Assembly (NCBI RefSeq): GCF_001447385.1
Contig: NZ_LLWQ01000207.1
Coordinates: 1-64,000 of the forward strand
DNA length: 64,000 bases
DNA from: Paracoccus sp. MKU1
GTDB lineage: Bacteria; Pseudomonadota; Alphaproteobacteria; Rhodobacterales; Rhodobacteraceae
Direction of reading: 5' to 3'
The notes below the pieces were generated by a model. The model worked only from the letters and a program-made list of their open reading frames with translations, was not told where the DNA came from and made no database searches. How positions within the stretch are numbered: the first letter of the stretch is position 1; each line of letters begins with the position of its first letter. The position numbers and the translations under genes were made by a program. Of this stretch, positions 10,284-18,131 are shown one piece after another.

Positions 10284-11152
10284 CGCGCCGGCCCTCCTTG
10301 GCGGCCCAGCGAACGGGCGATGAGGACGGCGGCCATGATGAGGAAGATCAGGACCATCGACAGGCGCGGGAAATACATCACCCCGATCGCCTTGGTGACG
10401 CCGACGACCAGCGCCCCGGCCAAAGCACCGTAAAGGTTGCCCAGCCCCCCGATCACGCAGACGATGAAGGCTGAAACGATGATCGTGGTGTCGAGCAGGT
10501 AATTCACCTCGCCATAGGGCGCGCTCAGCCCCCCGGCCAGACCGGCAAGAAAGGCTCCGGCGGCGAAGACCGCGGTGAAGATGAGCTTCTCGTTCACGCC
10601 CAGCAGCGCGACCATGCCGCGGTCATCGGTGCCTGCGCGCAGGAGGATGCCCGCCCGGGTGAAGTAGATCACCCAGATCATCGCCAGCACCACGGTGAGC
10701 CCGGCGGCAAAGATCGCGATGGGGAACAGCGGGAAATAGGTGTCGCCCACCACCAGCGCCCCCATCAGCGCATCGGGCATCTGCACCGGGACGCTGTTCG
10801 CGCCCCAGGTCATGCGCACCAGGTCGCGGATGATCAGCACCAGCGCCACGGTGACGATCAGTTGCAGGATGCCGTCCTTGCCATAGATGCGGCGCAGCGC
10901 CGTCATCTCGAACAGGATGCCCAGGGCCGAGACGGCGGCCGCCGAAACCGCCACGGCAGCGAAGAAGCCCCAGAGCGTGCCCGGCCCGATCAGCGGCACC
11001 AGCTCATAGGTCAGGAACGCGCCCAGCATGTAGAAGGAACCATGGGCGAAGTTGATGATGCGGGTGACGCCGAAGATCAGCGTCAGGCCCGAGGCGATCA
11101 GGAAAAGCGTCATGCCTTCCATGAGCCCGTTGACGAGCTGGATCAGAACCAT
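10280..11152 (-). CDS. HAAT-family ABC transporter permease (LivH type)
   Basis: The protein is 290 residues from the internal ATG at 11152 (MVLIQLVNGLMEGMTL). This matches the LivH N-terminus better than the ATG at 11185, and is preceded by GAGGAAATCC. It carries the LivH signature TLIFGVTRIINFAHGSFYML and VIGGLGNLYGALAGAL. It is the second channel subunit. A GC-rich hairpin separates it from the binding-protein gene. Confidence 0.9.
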   Translation of the reverse strand: MVLIQLVNGLMEGMTLFLIASGLTLIFGVTRIINFAHGSFYMLGAFLTYELVPLIGPGTLWGFFAAVAVSAAAVSALGILFEMTALRRIYGKDGILQLIVTVALVLIIRDLVRMTWGANSVPVQMPDALMGALVVGDTYFPLFPIAIFAAGLTVVLAMIWVIYFTRAGILLRAGTDDRGMVALLGVNEKLIFTAVFAAGAFLAGLAGGLSAPYGEVNYLLDTTIIVSAFIVCVIGGLGNLYGALAGALVVGVTKAIGVMYFPRLSMVLIFLIMAAVLIARSLGRQGGPAR

Positions 11153-11170
11153 CTGGATTTCCTCTGGCTG

Positions 11171-11196
11171 GTCCCGGCGGATCATCCCGCCGGGAC
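11171..11196 (-). other. Intercistronic hairpin between importer binding protein and permease
   Basis: A perfect 10-base inverted repeat (GTCCCGGCGG and its complement) flanks a 6-base loop between the stop of the binding-protein gene (11213) and the start of the permease gene (11152). There is no T tract, so it is more likely a partial terminator or an mRNA-stabilising 3' end. Such an element would let the binding protein be made in excess over the membrane subunits. Confidence 0.65.
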
Positions 11197-11212
11197 GGGT
11201 TCGCAGAGTGGC

Positions 11213-12433
11213 TTACCGGGCGGCTTCGCGGGCCTGGAGGATCAGGTCCTCGGCCGGCATCAGCGGCGCGCCTTCGAATTTTTCCACCTCGGTCAGGATC
11301 GGGAAGTCGTAGCCCTCGACCTTGGCCGCCTTGCCGACATAGACCGGCGCGTTCATCTGACCGTCCAGCGCGCGGATGGTCAGGCCCTTTTCGCGCAGCC
11401 CGTCGAAGCTGACCTGCGGCAGGGCGGCGATGATCGCATCGGCTTCGACGGTGCCGGCCTTTTCGGCCACGGCAGCGTAAAAGTTCAGCCCATCATAGGC
11501 ATTGATCGCCCAGTCGGTCGGATATTCGCCATAGGCGGCGCGATACGTCTCGATGAAGGCGGTCACCTCTGGCGACTGCTCCAATGCGAAGAACGGTGCG
11601 CGGGCGATGCCATAGACGTTGTCGGCGGGCATCGAGACGCCTTGCGATTGCAACGTATCCACCGTCATCAGCGTCACGAGATTGGTCTTCTGGAAGAAGC
11701 CGAACCCCTGCCCCTGCTTCAGCGTCGCGCCCAAAGAGGGGCCAAACAGCGGTGCGAAGACCGCATCGGGCTGCTGCGCCAGCGTGGCGGTGATATAGGG
11801 CGCCATCGCGGTCTCGCCGACCTTGGCATAGATCGGATCGGCAAAAGCGATATCGGGGCGCAGTTCCTTCAGCCGCTCGGTGAAGGCCGCGACCGAGGTA
11901 TGGCCCCATTCGTAGTCGGAACCAAGCGCCGAGATCTTCTTCCATTCGGGCTTCTTCGCCACATATTCGGCCGCGGCATAGGCCTCCATCGTGGCATTGG
12001 CCTGCACCTGCCAGAAATACGGCTGGTAGAGTTCGATATTGGCCCGCTGCGTCGAGCCGATGGCGGCGTAGAACGGCACTTTCAACTCGGCCGAGACCGC
12101 GCTTTCCGCCAGCATCACCGCTGAAGAACAGACGCCGGTCAGGACATCGATCCTGTCCTTGGCGATCAGCTCGCGGGCGACCTTGGCCCCCTCGTCGGGC
12201 TTGGTCTGGGTGTCGCGCACGATCAGTTCGACCGGGCGGCCCAGGATGCCGCCCCTGGCGTTGATTTCCTCCGCAGCGATCTTCGCGCCGTTCAGCCCGT
12301 CTTCGGACAGGGCCGCGCAGGCCCCGGTCAGGTCGGCGGCAAAGCCGACCTTGACCGGCCCGTCCTGCGCCCCGGCAGAGGTGGCCAGGGCTGCCAACAC
12401 CACAGCGGCAACGGTATTCTTCTTCTCAAGCAT
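11213..12433 (-). CDS. HAAT-family ABC transporter periplasmic binding protein
   Basis: The protein is 406 residues with a short signal peptide ending ATSAGAQ and then VKVGFAADLTGACAALSEDG, the opening of a type I (Leu/Ile/Val-like) binding protein. The block GVCSSAVMLAESAVSAELKVPFY is also typical. It captures the substrate in the periplasm for the permeases and ATPases downstream. Because badI and badH lie directly upstream in the same operon, an alicyclic or aromatic carboxylate is the likely ligand. Subfamily members that bind aromatic acids are known; the specificity here is inference. Confidence 0.88.
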   Translation of the reverse strand: MLEKKNTVAAVVLAALATSAGAQDGPVKVGFAADLTGACAALSEDGLNGAKIAAEEINARGGILGRPVELIVRDTQTKPDEGAKVARELIAKDRIDVLTGVCSSAVMLAESAVSAELKVPFYAAIGSTQRANIELYQPYFWQVQANATMEAYAAAEYVAKKPEWKKISALGSDYEWGHTSVAAFTERLKELRPDIAFADPIYAKVGETAMAPYITATLAQQPDAVFAPLFGPSLGATLKQGQGFGFFQKTNLVTLMTVDTLQSQGVSMPADNVYGIARAPFFALEQSPEVTAFIETYRAAYGEYPTDWAINAYDGLNFYAAVAEKAGTVEADAIIAALPQVSFDGLREKGLTIRALDGQMNAPVYVGKAAKVEGYDFPILTEVEKFEGAPLMPAEDLILQAREAAR

Positions 12434-12463
12434 GAACTCCTCCCCAGGTTGCTTGATGGCCGC

Positions 12464-13246
12464 TTATTTCGCGAACTTGCGGAAATCGGGTTTGCGCTTC
12501 TCCTTGAAGGCGATGCCGCCTTCCTTGCTTTCGTCGGTGTCGTAGTAGAGGCTGAGCGCATACATCCCGAGCCCCGCAATGCCGCGCTGATGCTCGGTGT
12601 CGATGTTGAAGCTGCGCTTGGCGATGGCGATGGCGGTGGGCGACTTCTCCATGATCTCGGCGCACCACTTGTCGACCTCGGCATCGAGCTGGTCGTCGGG
12701 CACCACGGCATTCACCAAACCCATGGCTAGGGCATCGGCCGCCTTGTAGCGACGGCACATGTACCAGATCTCGCGCGCCTTCTTCTCGCCCACCACGCGG
12801 GCCAGGAAGGCGGTGCCGAAACCGGGATCGACCGAACCGACCTTGGGACCGACCTGGCCGAACTGCGCGCTTTCCCCGGCGATGGTGAAATCGCAGATCG
12901 TGCACAGCACGTTGCCGCCGCCCACGGCAAAGCCGCGCACCTTGGCGATCACCGGCTTGGGCACGTCGCGGATGATGGAATGCAGATCCTCCATCGGCAG
13001 GCCGATGGTGCCGCGCCCGTCATACTGCCCCTCATGGGCGGATTGGTCGCCGCCGGTGCAGAAAGCCCTGTCCCCGGCACCGGTCAGGACGATGACCCCG
13101 ATGGACTTGTCCCAGCCGGCCTTGTTGAAGGCGTGGATCAGCTCTTCGCAGGTCTGGCCGCGAAAGGCGTTCATCCTTTCGGGGCGGTTGATGGTGATGG
13201 TGGCGACGCCGTCCTTCACCTCATAGATGATGTCTTCATAGGTCAT
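12464..13246 (-). CDS. badI: 2-ketocyclohexanecarboxyl-CoA hydrolase (ring opening)
   Basis: The 260-residue crotonase-fold protein closely follows BadI of Rhodopseudomonas palustris: MNAFRGQTCEELI, GAGDRAFCTGGDQSAHEGQ, YDGRGTIGLPMEDLHS, GQVGPKVGSVDPGFGTAFL, REIWYMCRRY and YYDTDESKEGG are near-identical blocks from memory of that protein. BadI hydrolytically opens 2-ketocyclohexanecarboxyl-CoA to pimelyl-CoA. It lies between badH and the importer, in the same direction, 12 bases after badH. Confidence 0.93.
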   Translation of the reverse strand: MTYEDIIYEVKDGVATITINRPERMNAFRGQTCEELIHAFNKAGWDKSIGVIVLTGAGDRAFCTGGDQSAHEGQYDGRGTIGLPMEDLHSIIRDVPKPVIAKVRGFAVGGGNVLCTICDFTIAGESAQFGQVGPKVGSVDPGFGTAFLARVVGEKKAREIWYMCRRYKAADALAMGLVNAVVPDDQLDAEVDKWCAEIMEKSPTAIAIAKRSFNIDTEHQRGIAGLGMYALSLYYDTDESKEGGIAFKEKRKPDFRKFAK

Positions 13247-13258
13247 GGCTTTTCCTTT

Positions 13259-14029
13259 TCAGCCGTGCATGGTCAGGCCGCCCGAGACCGAGATCACCTG
13301 GCCGGTGATGAAGGCCGCGTCGTCGCTGGACAGAAACAGGATGGCGCCGGGCAGGTCTTCGGGCTTGCCCAACCGTCCCATCGGCACCGCCTTGGCAAAG
13401 GCCACGCGCAGCTTTTCCTTGTCGCCGGCCGCCTCCATGAAGTTTTCCAGCATCCCGGTTTCGGTCACGCCCGGGCAGACGGTGTTGAAGGTGATGCCGT
13501 GGCGGGAATGCTCGCGCGCCAGGGTCTTCATGAAGGCGATGACACCCGCCTTGCAGGCGCCATAGACCGACTCGCCGGAGGACCCGCCGCGCCCTGCATC
13601 CGAGCCGATCGACACCACGCGCCCGCCCTGCCCCCGGGCCACCATCGAGGCCAATACCGGCTTGGTGACGTTCAGCACCGCACGCAGGTTGATGGCGATG
13701 ATCTTGTCCCAGTATTCGGGACCGGATTTCAGGAAGGGCACGAACAGGTCCCAGCCGGCATTGTTCACCAGAACGTCCACAGGGCCGAAATCGGCCTCGA
13801 CCCTGGCCACGGCGGCGGCTGTCGCCTCGGCATCGGTCAGATCGACCACCATGGCGGTGGCCTCGGCCCCTGTCGCGCCGATCGCTTCGACGACCCGGGC
13901 AGCCGCCTCGGCGCCGACATCGGCCACGACGACCCGCGCGCCCTCCTCGGCGAAGCGCAGGCAGGTGGCCGAGCCAATGCCGCCCCCGCCGCCAGTTACG
14001 ACAACTACTTTCCCTTCCAGGCCACGCAA
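13259..14029 (-). CDS. badH: 2-hydroxycyclohexanecarboxyl-CoA dehydrogenase
   Basis: This SDR has cofactor loop TGGGGGIGSATCLRF, catalytic Ser in SIGSDAGRGGSSGES and YGACK, and the C-terminal block FITGQVISVSGGLTMHG, which matches BadH closely. The frame is open upstream to an ATG at 14155, but a TTG at 14029 preceded by AAGGAG at good spacing gives 256 residues, the BadH length, so I choose it. BadH oxidises the ring hydroxyl to the 2-keto ester that BadI opens. It is the first gene of the long minus-strand operon, divergent from the MarR regulator. Confidence 0.92.
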   Translation of the reverse strand: MRGLEGKVVVVTGGGGGIGSATCLRFAEEGARVVVADVGAEAAARVVEAIGATGAEATAMVVDLTDAEATAAAVARVEADFGPVDVLVNNAGWDLFVPFLKSGPEYWDKIIAINLRAVLNVTKPVLASMVARGQGGRVVSIGSDAGRGGSSGESVYGACKAGVIAFMKTLAREHSRHGITFNTVCPGVTETGMLENFMEAAGDKEKLRVAFAKAVPMGRLGKPEDLPGAILFLSSDDAAFITGQVISVSGGLTMHG

Positions 14030-14154
14030 AGCAATCTCCTTCCTGACTTCAGGCCGCAGGCTTCCGGTCAGGGAAATCGCACTTTTCCGCGCGATCCCTG
14101 CTGAATTATCCTGTCCGAATCCTTGGACGGCCTCCCTGTCAGCATCTTGCTCCA

Positions 14155-14173
14155 ATTGGAAATTTATGTCAAT
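14155..14173. promoter_or_regulatory. Candidate BadR operator in badH-badR intergenic region
   Basis: An imperfect palindrome, ATTGGAAAT-T-TATGTCAAT, lies between the badH start (14029) and the regulator start (14241), inside an AT-rich stretch that contrasts with the GC-rich genes. The right half-site TATGNCAAT recurs in front of the acyl-CoA dehydrogenase gene at 15954 and, as a perfect palindrome, at 16050. The role as MarR-protein binding site is inferred from recurrence and position. Confidence 0.55.
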
Positions 14174-14240
14174 ATATTTACTTTATTTTGCCGGAGCGGC
14201 ACGGCTTGACCTTGCCCGTGACTGCGGCCAGATTGGCAGC

Positions 14241-14750
14241 ATGGCGAAAAGCGGCAAGAAAATCGGGGATCTGGGGTCGGGGCTGAGCAATCGGCTCTTT
14301 TTCCGCGTCTACCAATGCGCCAACATGTTGCACAAGACCGGCACCCGGGCGCTGGACGAGTACCACATCACCACGCAGCAATGGGCGGTGCTCGGGGCGC
14401 TGACCCGCCCCGCCTTCGAGAACGGCGTCGCGGTGGGCGACCTGGCAGCCTTTCTGCTGGTCAGCCGGCAGAACCTGACCGGCGTGCTGACGCGGCTGGA
14501 GGCGATGGATTACATCGAGCGCGCGGTGGACCAGAACGACAACCGTTCGCGCCTGATTCGCCTGACCGACAAGGGCCGCAGCCTCTGGGACGAGGACATG
14601 CGGCCGGTGATCTCGGATTACTACGACAAGGCGCTGCGCGGCTTCTCGACCGAGGACCGGATCCACATGATCCATTACCTCGACAAGATGCTGCGGAATT
14701 TCAAGGATATCGACCCGGAGGCCGGATCGGACAGGAAGGCGGCGGAATAG
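14241..14750 (+). CDS. badR: MarR-family regulator of the alicyclic-acid genes
   Basis: From the ATG at 14241 the protein is 169 residues. It has the MarR winged-helix pattern: LTTQQWAVLGAL-like helix (ITTQQWAVLGALTR), LLVSRQNLTGVLTRLEAMDYIERA as recognition helix and wing with DQNDNRSRLIRLT. BadR-type MarR regulators repress cyclohexanecarboxylate genes until a ring CoA ester binds. The frame continues upstream to an ATG at 14167 that would overlap the candidate operator, so the downstream start is preferred. It is divergent from badH and convergent with the next dehydrogenase. Confidence 0.82.
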   Translation: MAKSGKKIGDLGSGLSNRLFFRVYQCANMLHKTGTRALDEYHITTQQWAVLGALTRPAFENGVAVGDLAAFLLVSRQNLTGVLTRLEAMDYIERAVDQNDNRSRLIRLTDKGRSLWDEDMRPVISDYYDKALRGFSTEDRIHMIHYLDKMLRNFKDIDPEAGSDRKAAE

Positions 14751-14771
14751 CCCGCCGCCCCGGCTGCTGCG

Positions 14772-15938
14772 CTAGAGTCCGGCCCGCGCCCGCGCCTCTG
14801 CCGCCATCGCCTTGGCGATGATGATCTGCTGGATCTGCGTCGTGCCCTCGTAGATGCGGAACAGCCGCGCGTCACGATAGAGCTGCTCGGCCCGGTATTC
14901 GCGGATATAGCCATTGCCGCCATGCACCTGCACGTTGCGGTCGGCGATCCGGCCCACCGCTTCCGAGGCGAACATCTTGGCGCAGGAGGCCTCGACCCCG
15001 ACATCCCGGCCGGCATCGCGCTTGCGCGCCGCGTCCAGAACCATGCAGCGCGCCGCATAGGCATCGGCGCGGGAATCGGCAAACATCGCTTGCAACAGCT
15101 GGAAATCCGCCAGTGGCCGGCCGAACTGCCGGCGGGCGACGGCATAGTCCAGCATGTCGTCGATGATCCGCTCGGCCAGGCCGACGCAGGCCGCCGCGAT
15201 ATGCAGCCGCCCCTTGTCCAGCACCTTCATCGCCGTCTTGAACCCCTGTCCCTCGACCCCGCCGATCAGCGCCGAGGCCGGCACGCGGCAATCCTCGAGG
15301 ATCACGTCGCAGACATGGGCGCCCTGCTGGCCCATCTTTTTTTCCGGTTTGCCCAGGGACAGGCCGGGCGCGTCACGCTCGACCGCGAAGGCCGAGACGC
15401 CGGCGGCACCCTTCTGCCCGGGATCGGTGCGCGCCATGACGGTGAACAGCCCAGCATGAGGGGCGTTGGTTATGAAACGCTTGGTGCCGTTCAGCACATA
15501 GAAATCACCGTCCCTGCGGGCCGTCGCCCTGACCGAACCGGCATCCGAGCCGACATCCGGCTCGGTCAGCGCGAATGAGCCGATCAGCTCGCCCGAGGCC
15601 AGGCGCGGCAGGTATTTCGCCTTCTGCTCGGGCGTGCCGTCAATGGCGATGCCCTGCATGCCGATGCCGACATTGGTCGCAAACATCGAGCGGAAGGCCG
15701 GCGCGGCGCGGCCAAGCTCGAAGATGGCCATGACCTCCTCCTCCATGGTCAGGCCCAGCCCGCCGTATTCCTCGGGCGCGGTCAGCCCGAACAGGCCCAG
15801 CTCGCGCATGCCGGCAACGATCCGCTCGGGAATGGCGTCGGTTTCAGCGACCCCGGCCTCGGCCGGGATCAGCTGCTCGTCCACGAAGCGGCGCAAGGTC
15901 GCGCAAAGCTGCGCGAGCGTATCGGGATCCATTGCCAT
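14772..15938 (-). CDS. Acyl-CoA dehydrogenase, canonical base
   Basis: The 388-residue protein is a standard acyl-CoA dehydrogenase: FALTEPDVGSDAGS, LNGTKRFITNA, VHGGNGYIREYRAEQLYRDAR and the catalytic glutamate in IYEGTTQIQQIIIAK. It would desaturate a CoA ester and pass electrons to EtfAB. Within this locus it could act on cyclohexanecarboxyl-CoA or on pimeloyl-CoA. It is transcribed toward badR and divergently from the alcohol dehydrogenase and badK. A TATGACAAT half-site lies 15 bases before its ATG, suggesting the same control as badH. Confidence 0.88.
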   Translation of the reverse strand: MAMDPDTLAQLCATLRRFVDEQLIPAEAGVAETDAIPERIVAGMRELGLFGLTAPEEYGGLGLTMEEEVMAIFELGRAAPAFRSMFATNVGIGMQGIAIDGTPEQKAKYLPRLASGELIGSFALTEPDVGSDAGSVRATARRDGDFYVLNGTKRFITNAPHAGLFTVMARTDPGQKGAAGVSAFAVERDAPGLSLGKPEKKMGQQGAHVCDVILEDCRVPASALIGGVEGQGFKTAMKVLDKGRLHIAAACVGLAERIIDDMLDYAVARRQFGRPLADFQLLQAMFADSRADAYAARCMVLDAARKRDAGRDVGVEASCAKMFASEAVGRIADRNVQVHGGNGYIREYRAEQLYRDARLFRIYEGTTQIQQIIIAKAMAAEARARAGL

Positions 15939-15953
15939 CTCACCCTCCCCATT

Positions 15954-15962
15954 TATGACAAT
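15954..15962. promoter_or_regulatory. TATGNCAAT half-site upstream of acyl-CoA dehydrogenase
   Basis: TATGACAAT followed by ATATTT repeats the sequence found at 14165-14178 (TATGTCAAT, ATATTT). It is immediately upstream of the dehydrogenase start and probably overlaps its promoter or leader. The left half of the palindrome is not preserved here, so it is a weaker site. Confidence 0.4.
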
Positions 15963-16049
15963 ATATTTCTATATAATCTTGCAAAGAACGTCCGGCAAGC
16001 CGGAATTTATGAGGATAAACGCCGAATTAGTGCCGTTGATACGCAACCT

Positions 16050-16068
16050 ATTGCCATATTATGGCAAT
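16050..16068. promoter_or_regulatory. Perfect 19-base palindrome upstream of alcohol dehydrogenase-badK
   Basis: ATTGCCATA-T-TATGGCAAT is a perfect 9-1-9 inverted repeat, 35 bases before the ATG at 16104. It has the size and symmetry of a MarR-dimer operator and shares the TATGNCAAT half-site with the badH-badR region. I infer that the divergent dehydrogenase and the alcohol dehydrogenase-badK pair are regulated together with the main operon. Confidence 0.65.
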
Positions 16069-16103
16069 GCATTTACCTTTTCGCCAAAGGGGGAGGAATC
16101 TGC

Positions 16104-17126
16104 ATGAAAGCTATCGTTCTGCATCAGCGGGGCCGCGACGGGGTCGGCCTGCACGACCTGCCGGCCCCGGATTGTCCGCAGGGCTGGGCGCGGGTGCGCA
16201 TGGTTGCGGCCTCGGTCAATCGGGTCGATCTCTACATGCGCGACAATGGCGCCGGCATCACCCATGATCTGCCGCTGATCATGGGCGTGGATGGCGTGGG
16301 CGAGGTGATCGAGGCTCCGGGCGATTCCGGGCTGGCGTCGGGGGACCGGGTCATCCTCTATCCCTATGAGTTCTGCGGCGCCTGCCGGCCCTGCCTTGCC
16401 GGAAACCAGCCGCTCTGCCACTCCGCCCGCATCCTGGGCGAACATCGCCATGGCACCTTCGCCGAACAGGTGGTCCTGCCGGCCCGGTCGCTGGTCAGGC
16501 TGTCGCCCCATGCCGACATGGAGCAGGCGGCGGTGCTGGGCGTGGCCTATCTGACCGCCTGGCGCATGGTCTTCGGCCAGGCGCCGGCCGGGCCGGGCCA
16601 GATCGTGATGGTGCAGGGTGCGGGCGGCGGCGTCTCCTATGCGGCGATGCAGCTGGCGCGCATGGCCGGCGCACGGGTCGTCGTCACCACGACGGGCGCC
16701 GACAAGCTGGCGCATTTCCGCAATCTCGGGATCGAGGCCATCGACTACCGCGCCGAGGATGTGTCGAAGGCGGTGTTGCGCCTGACGGGTGGCGAGGGCG
16801 CCGATCTGGTCATCGACAACGTCGGCGAAAGAACCTGGGCCGCCTCGCTGCGCAGCCTGGCGCGGGGCGGCCATCTGGTGACTTGCGGCGCCACCACGGG
16901 GGCGCATCCCTCGGCCGATATCCAGCGCCTGTTCGTGCGGCAGCTGTCGCTCCACGGCTCGACCATGGGCTCGTTGGAGGAGTTCCGCCGGCTCATCCGC
17001 GCTTGGGAGGCGGGCGGTTTCGTCCCGCTGATCGACCGCGCCTTCCCGCTGGCCAAGGTGCCGGCGGCTTTCACCCATCTGGAAGACCCTGCCCGGCTGG
17101 GCAAGATCCTGATCCGCATCGCCTGA
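16104..17126 (+). CDS. Zinc-containing medium-chain alcohol dehydrogenase
   Basis: The 340-residue protein is a medium-chain dehydrogenase. The structural-zinc lobe CGACRPCLAGNQPLC is intact and the Rossmann motif is VQGAGGGVSYAAMQLARM. Good GGGGGAGGAA ribosome site. It sits eight bases before badK in a two-gene operon. Enzymes of this type oxidise a ring hydroxyl of alicyclic CoA esters in some benzoyl-CoA pathways; that role here is only suggested by context, and a quinone-reductase-like activity is possible. Confidence 0.8.
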   Translation: MKAIVLHQRGRDGVGLHDLPAPDCPQGWARVRMVAASVNRVDLYMRDNGAGITHDLPLIMGVDGVGEVIEAPGDSGLASGDRVILYPYEFCGACRPCLAGNQPLCHSARILGEHRHGTFAEQVVLPARSLVRLSPHADMEQAAVLGVAYLTAWRMVFGQAPAGPGQIVMVQGAGGGVSYAAMQLARMAGARVVVTTTGADKLAHFRNLGIEAIDYRAEDVSKAVLRLTGGEGADLVIDNVGERTWAASLRSLARGGHLVTCGATTGAHPSADIQRLFVRQLSLHGSTMGSLEEFRRLIRAWEAGGFVPLIDRAFPLAKVPAAFTHLEDPARLGKILIRIA

Positions 17127-17133
17127 GGCAATC

Positions 17134-17910
17134 ATGAGCTATGAAAACATTCTCGTCTCGACCGAAGGCGCGGTCGGCGTCATCACCCTGAACCGTCCCG
17201 ATGCGCTGAATGCGCTGAACCGCCGGATCACCGCCGAGATCTCGGCCGCCGCCGCCGGCTTCGACGCCGATCCGGATATCGCCGCGCTGGTCGTCACCGG
17301 ATCGGACCGCGCCTTCGCCGCCGGGGCCGACATCAAGGAGCTGAAGGACAAGACCTTCGCCGAAGTCTATGACGAGCAGTTCATCACCGCGACATGGGAG
17401 GGGCTTTCGCGGGTGCGCAAGCCGACCATCGCGGCGGTCTCGGGCCATGCCGTCGGCGGCGGCTGCGAACTGGCGCTGATGTGCGATATCGTCATCGCCT
17501 CGGAAACCGCCCGCTTCGCCCTGCCCGAGACAACCATCGGCATCATCCCAGGCGCGGGTGGCACGCAAAGGCTGACACGCGCCGTCGGCAAGGCGGTGGC
17601 GATGGACGTCATCCTGACCGGGCGGGCGCTTTCGGCCGCCGAGGCGCTGGCGATGGGGCTGATCAGCCGCGTCGTGCCGGCGGGCACCCAGTTGGCCACC
17701 GCCATTGACCTTGCGGCGCGGCTGGCCAGCCATTCCCGTCCGATCCTGCAAATCGCCAAGGAGGCGGTCAACAAGGCTTACGAGACGCATCTGCAAGAGG
17801 GGCTCTATGTGGAACGGCGGCTGCTCTATGCCACCTTCTCGCTGGAGGACCGTCGCGAGGGCATGAATGCCTTTGCCGAAAAACGTCCGCCACGGTTTAC
17901 CCACCGCTAG
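17134..17910 (+). CDS. badK: Cyclohex-1-enecarboxyl-CoA hydratase
   Basis: This 258-residue crotonase resembles BadK: GVITLNRPDALNALN, AFAAGADIKEL, ALPETTIGIIPGAGGTQRLTR and the C-terminal ending AFAEKRPPRFTHR, which parallels the BadK end. It would add water to cyclohex-1-enecarboxyl-CoA to give the 2-hydroxy ester oxidised by BadH. Both family acidic residues (after GGGCE and LPE) are present. It follows the alcohol dehydrogenase in one operon and supplies the only ring hydratase in the locus. Confidence 0.87.
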   Translation: MSYENILVSTEGAVGVITLNRPDALNALNRRITAEISAAAAGFDADPDIAALVVTGSDRAFAAGADIKELKDKTFAEVYDEQFITATWEGLSRVRKPTIAAVSGHAVGGGCELALMCDIVIASETARFALPETTIGIIPGAGGTQRLTRAVGKAVAMDVILTGRALSAAEALAMGLISRVVPAGTQLATAIDLAARLASHSRPILQIAKEAVNKAYETHLQEGLYVERRLLYATFSLEDRREGMNAFAEKRPPRFTHR

Positions 17911-18131
17911 AGGCGATCAAGGCCCAAGGGGGCGGGCATCGCCCGAGGGCTGGACAAGCGGCGTGACCCGTGCCCCCCCAAGAAGGCGGCGTTTCATGAT
18001 CGCCGGAACCGCTGGCGCGGCTGGGCGCACGGCGCGAGGTCTCGCCCGGGATCGACGAGAAAACCTTGGAGATACCGGGCGTCGGACTCGCCGGCCGTAA
18101 TGCGCCGGATCAATGAGGCGGGATCGGGCGA

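Noticed and set aside
17933..17945. Short CGGGC-ATC-GCCCG hairpin after badK as a terminator
   Set aside because: Only five base pairs and no T tract; could be chance in GC-rich DNA.
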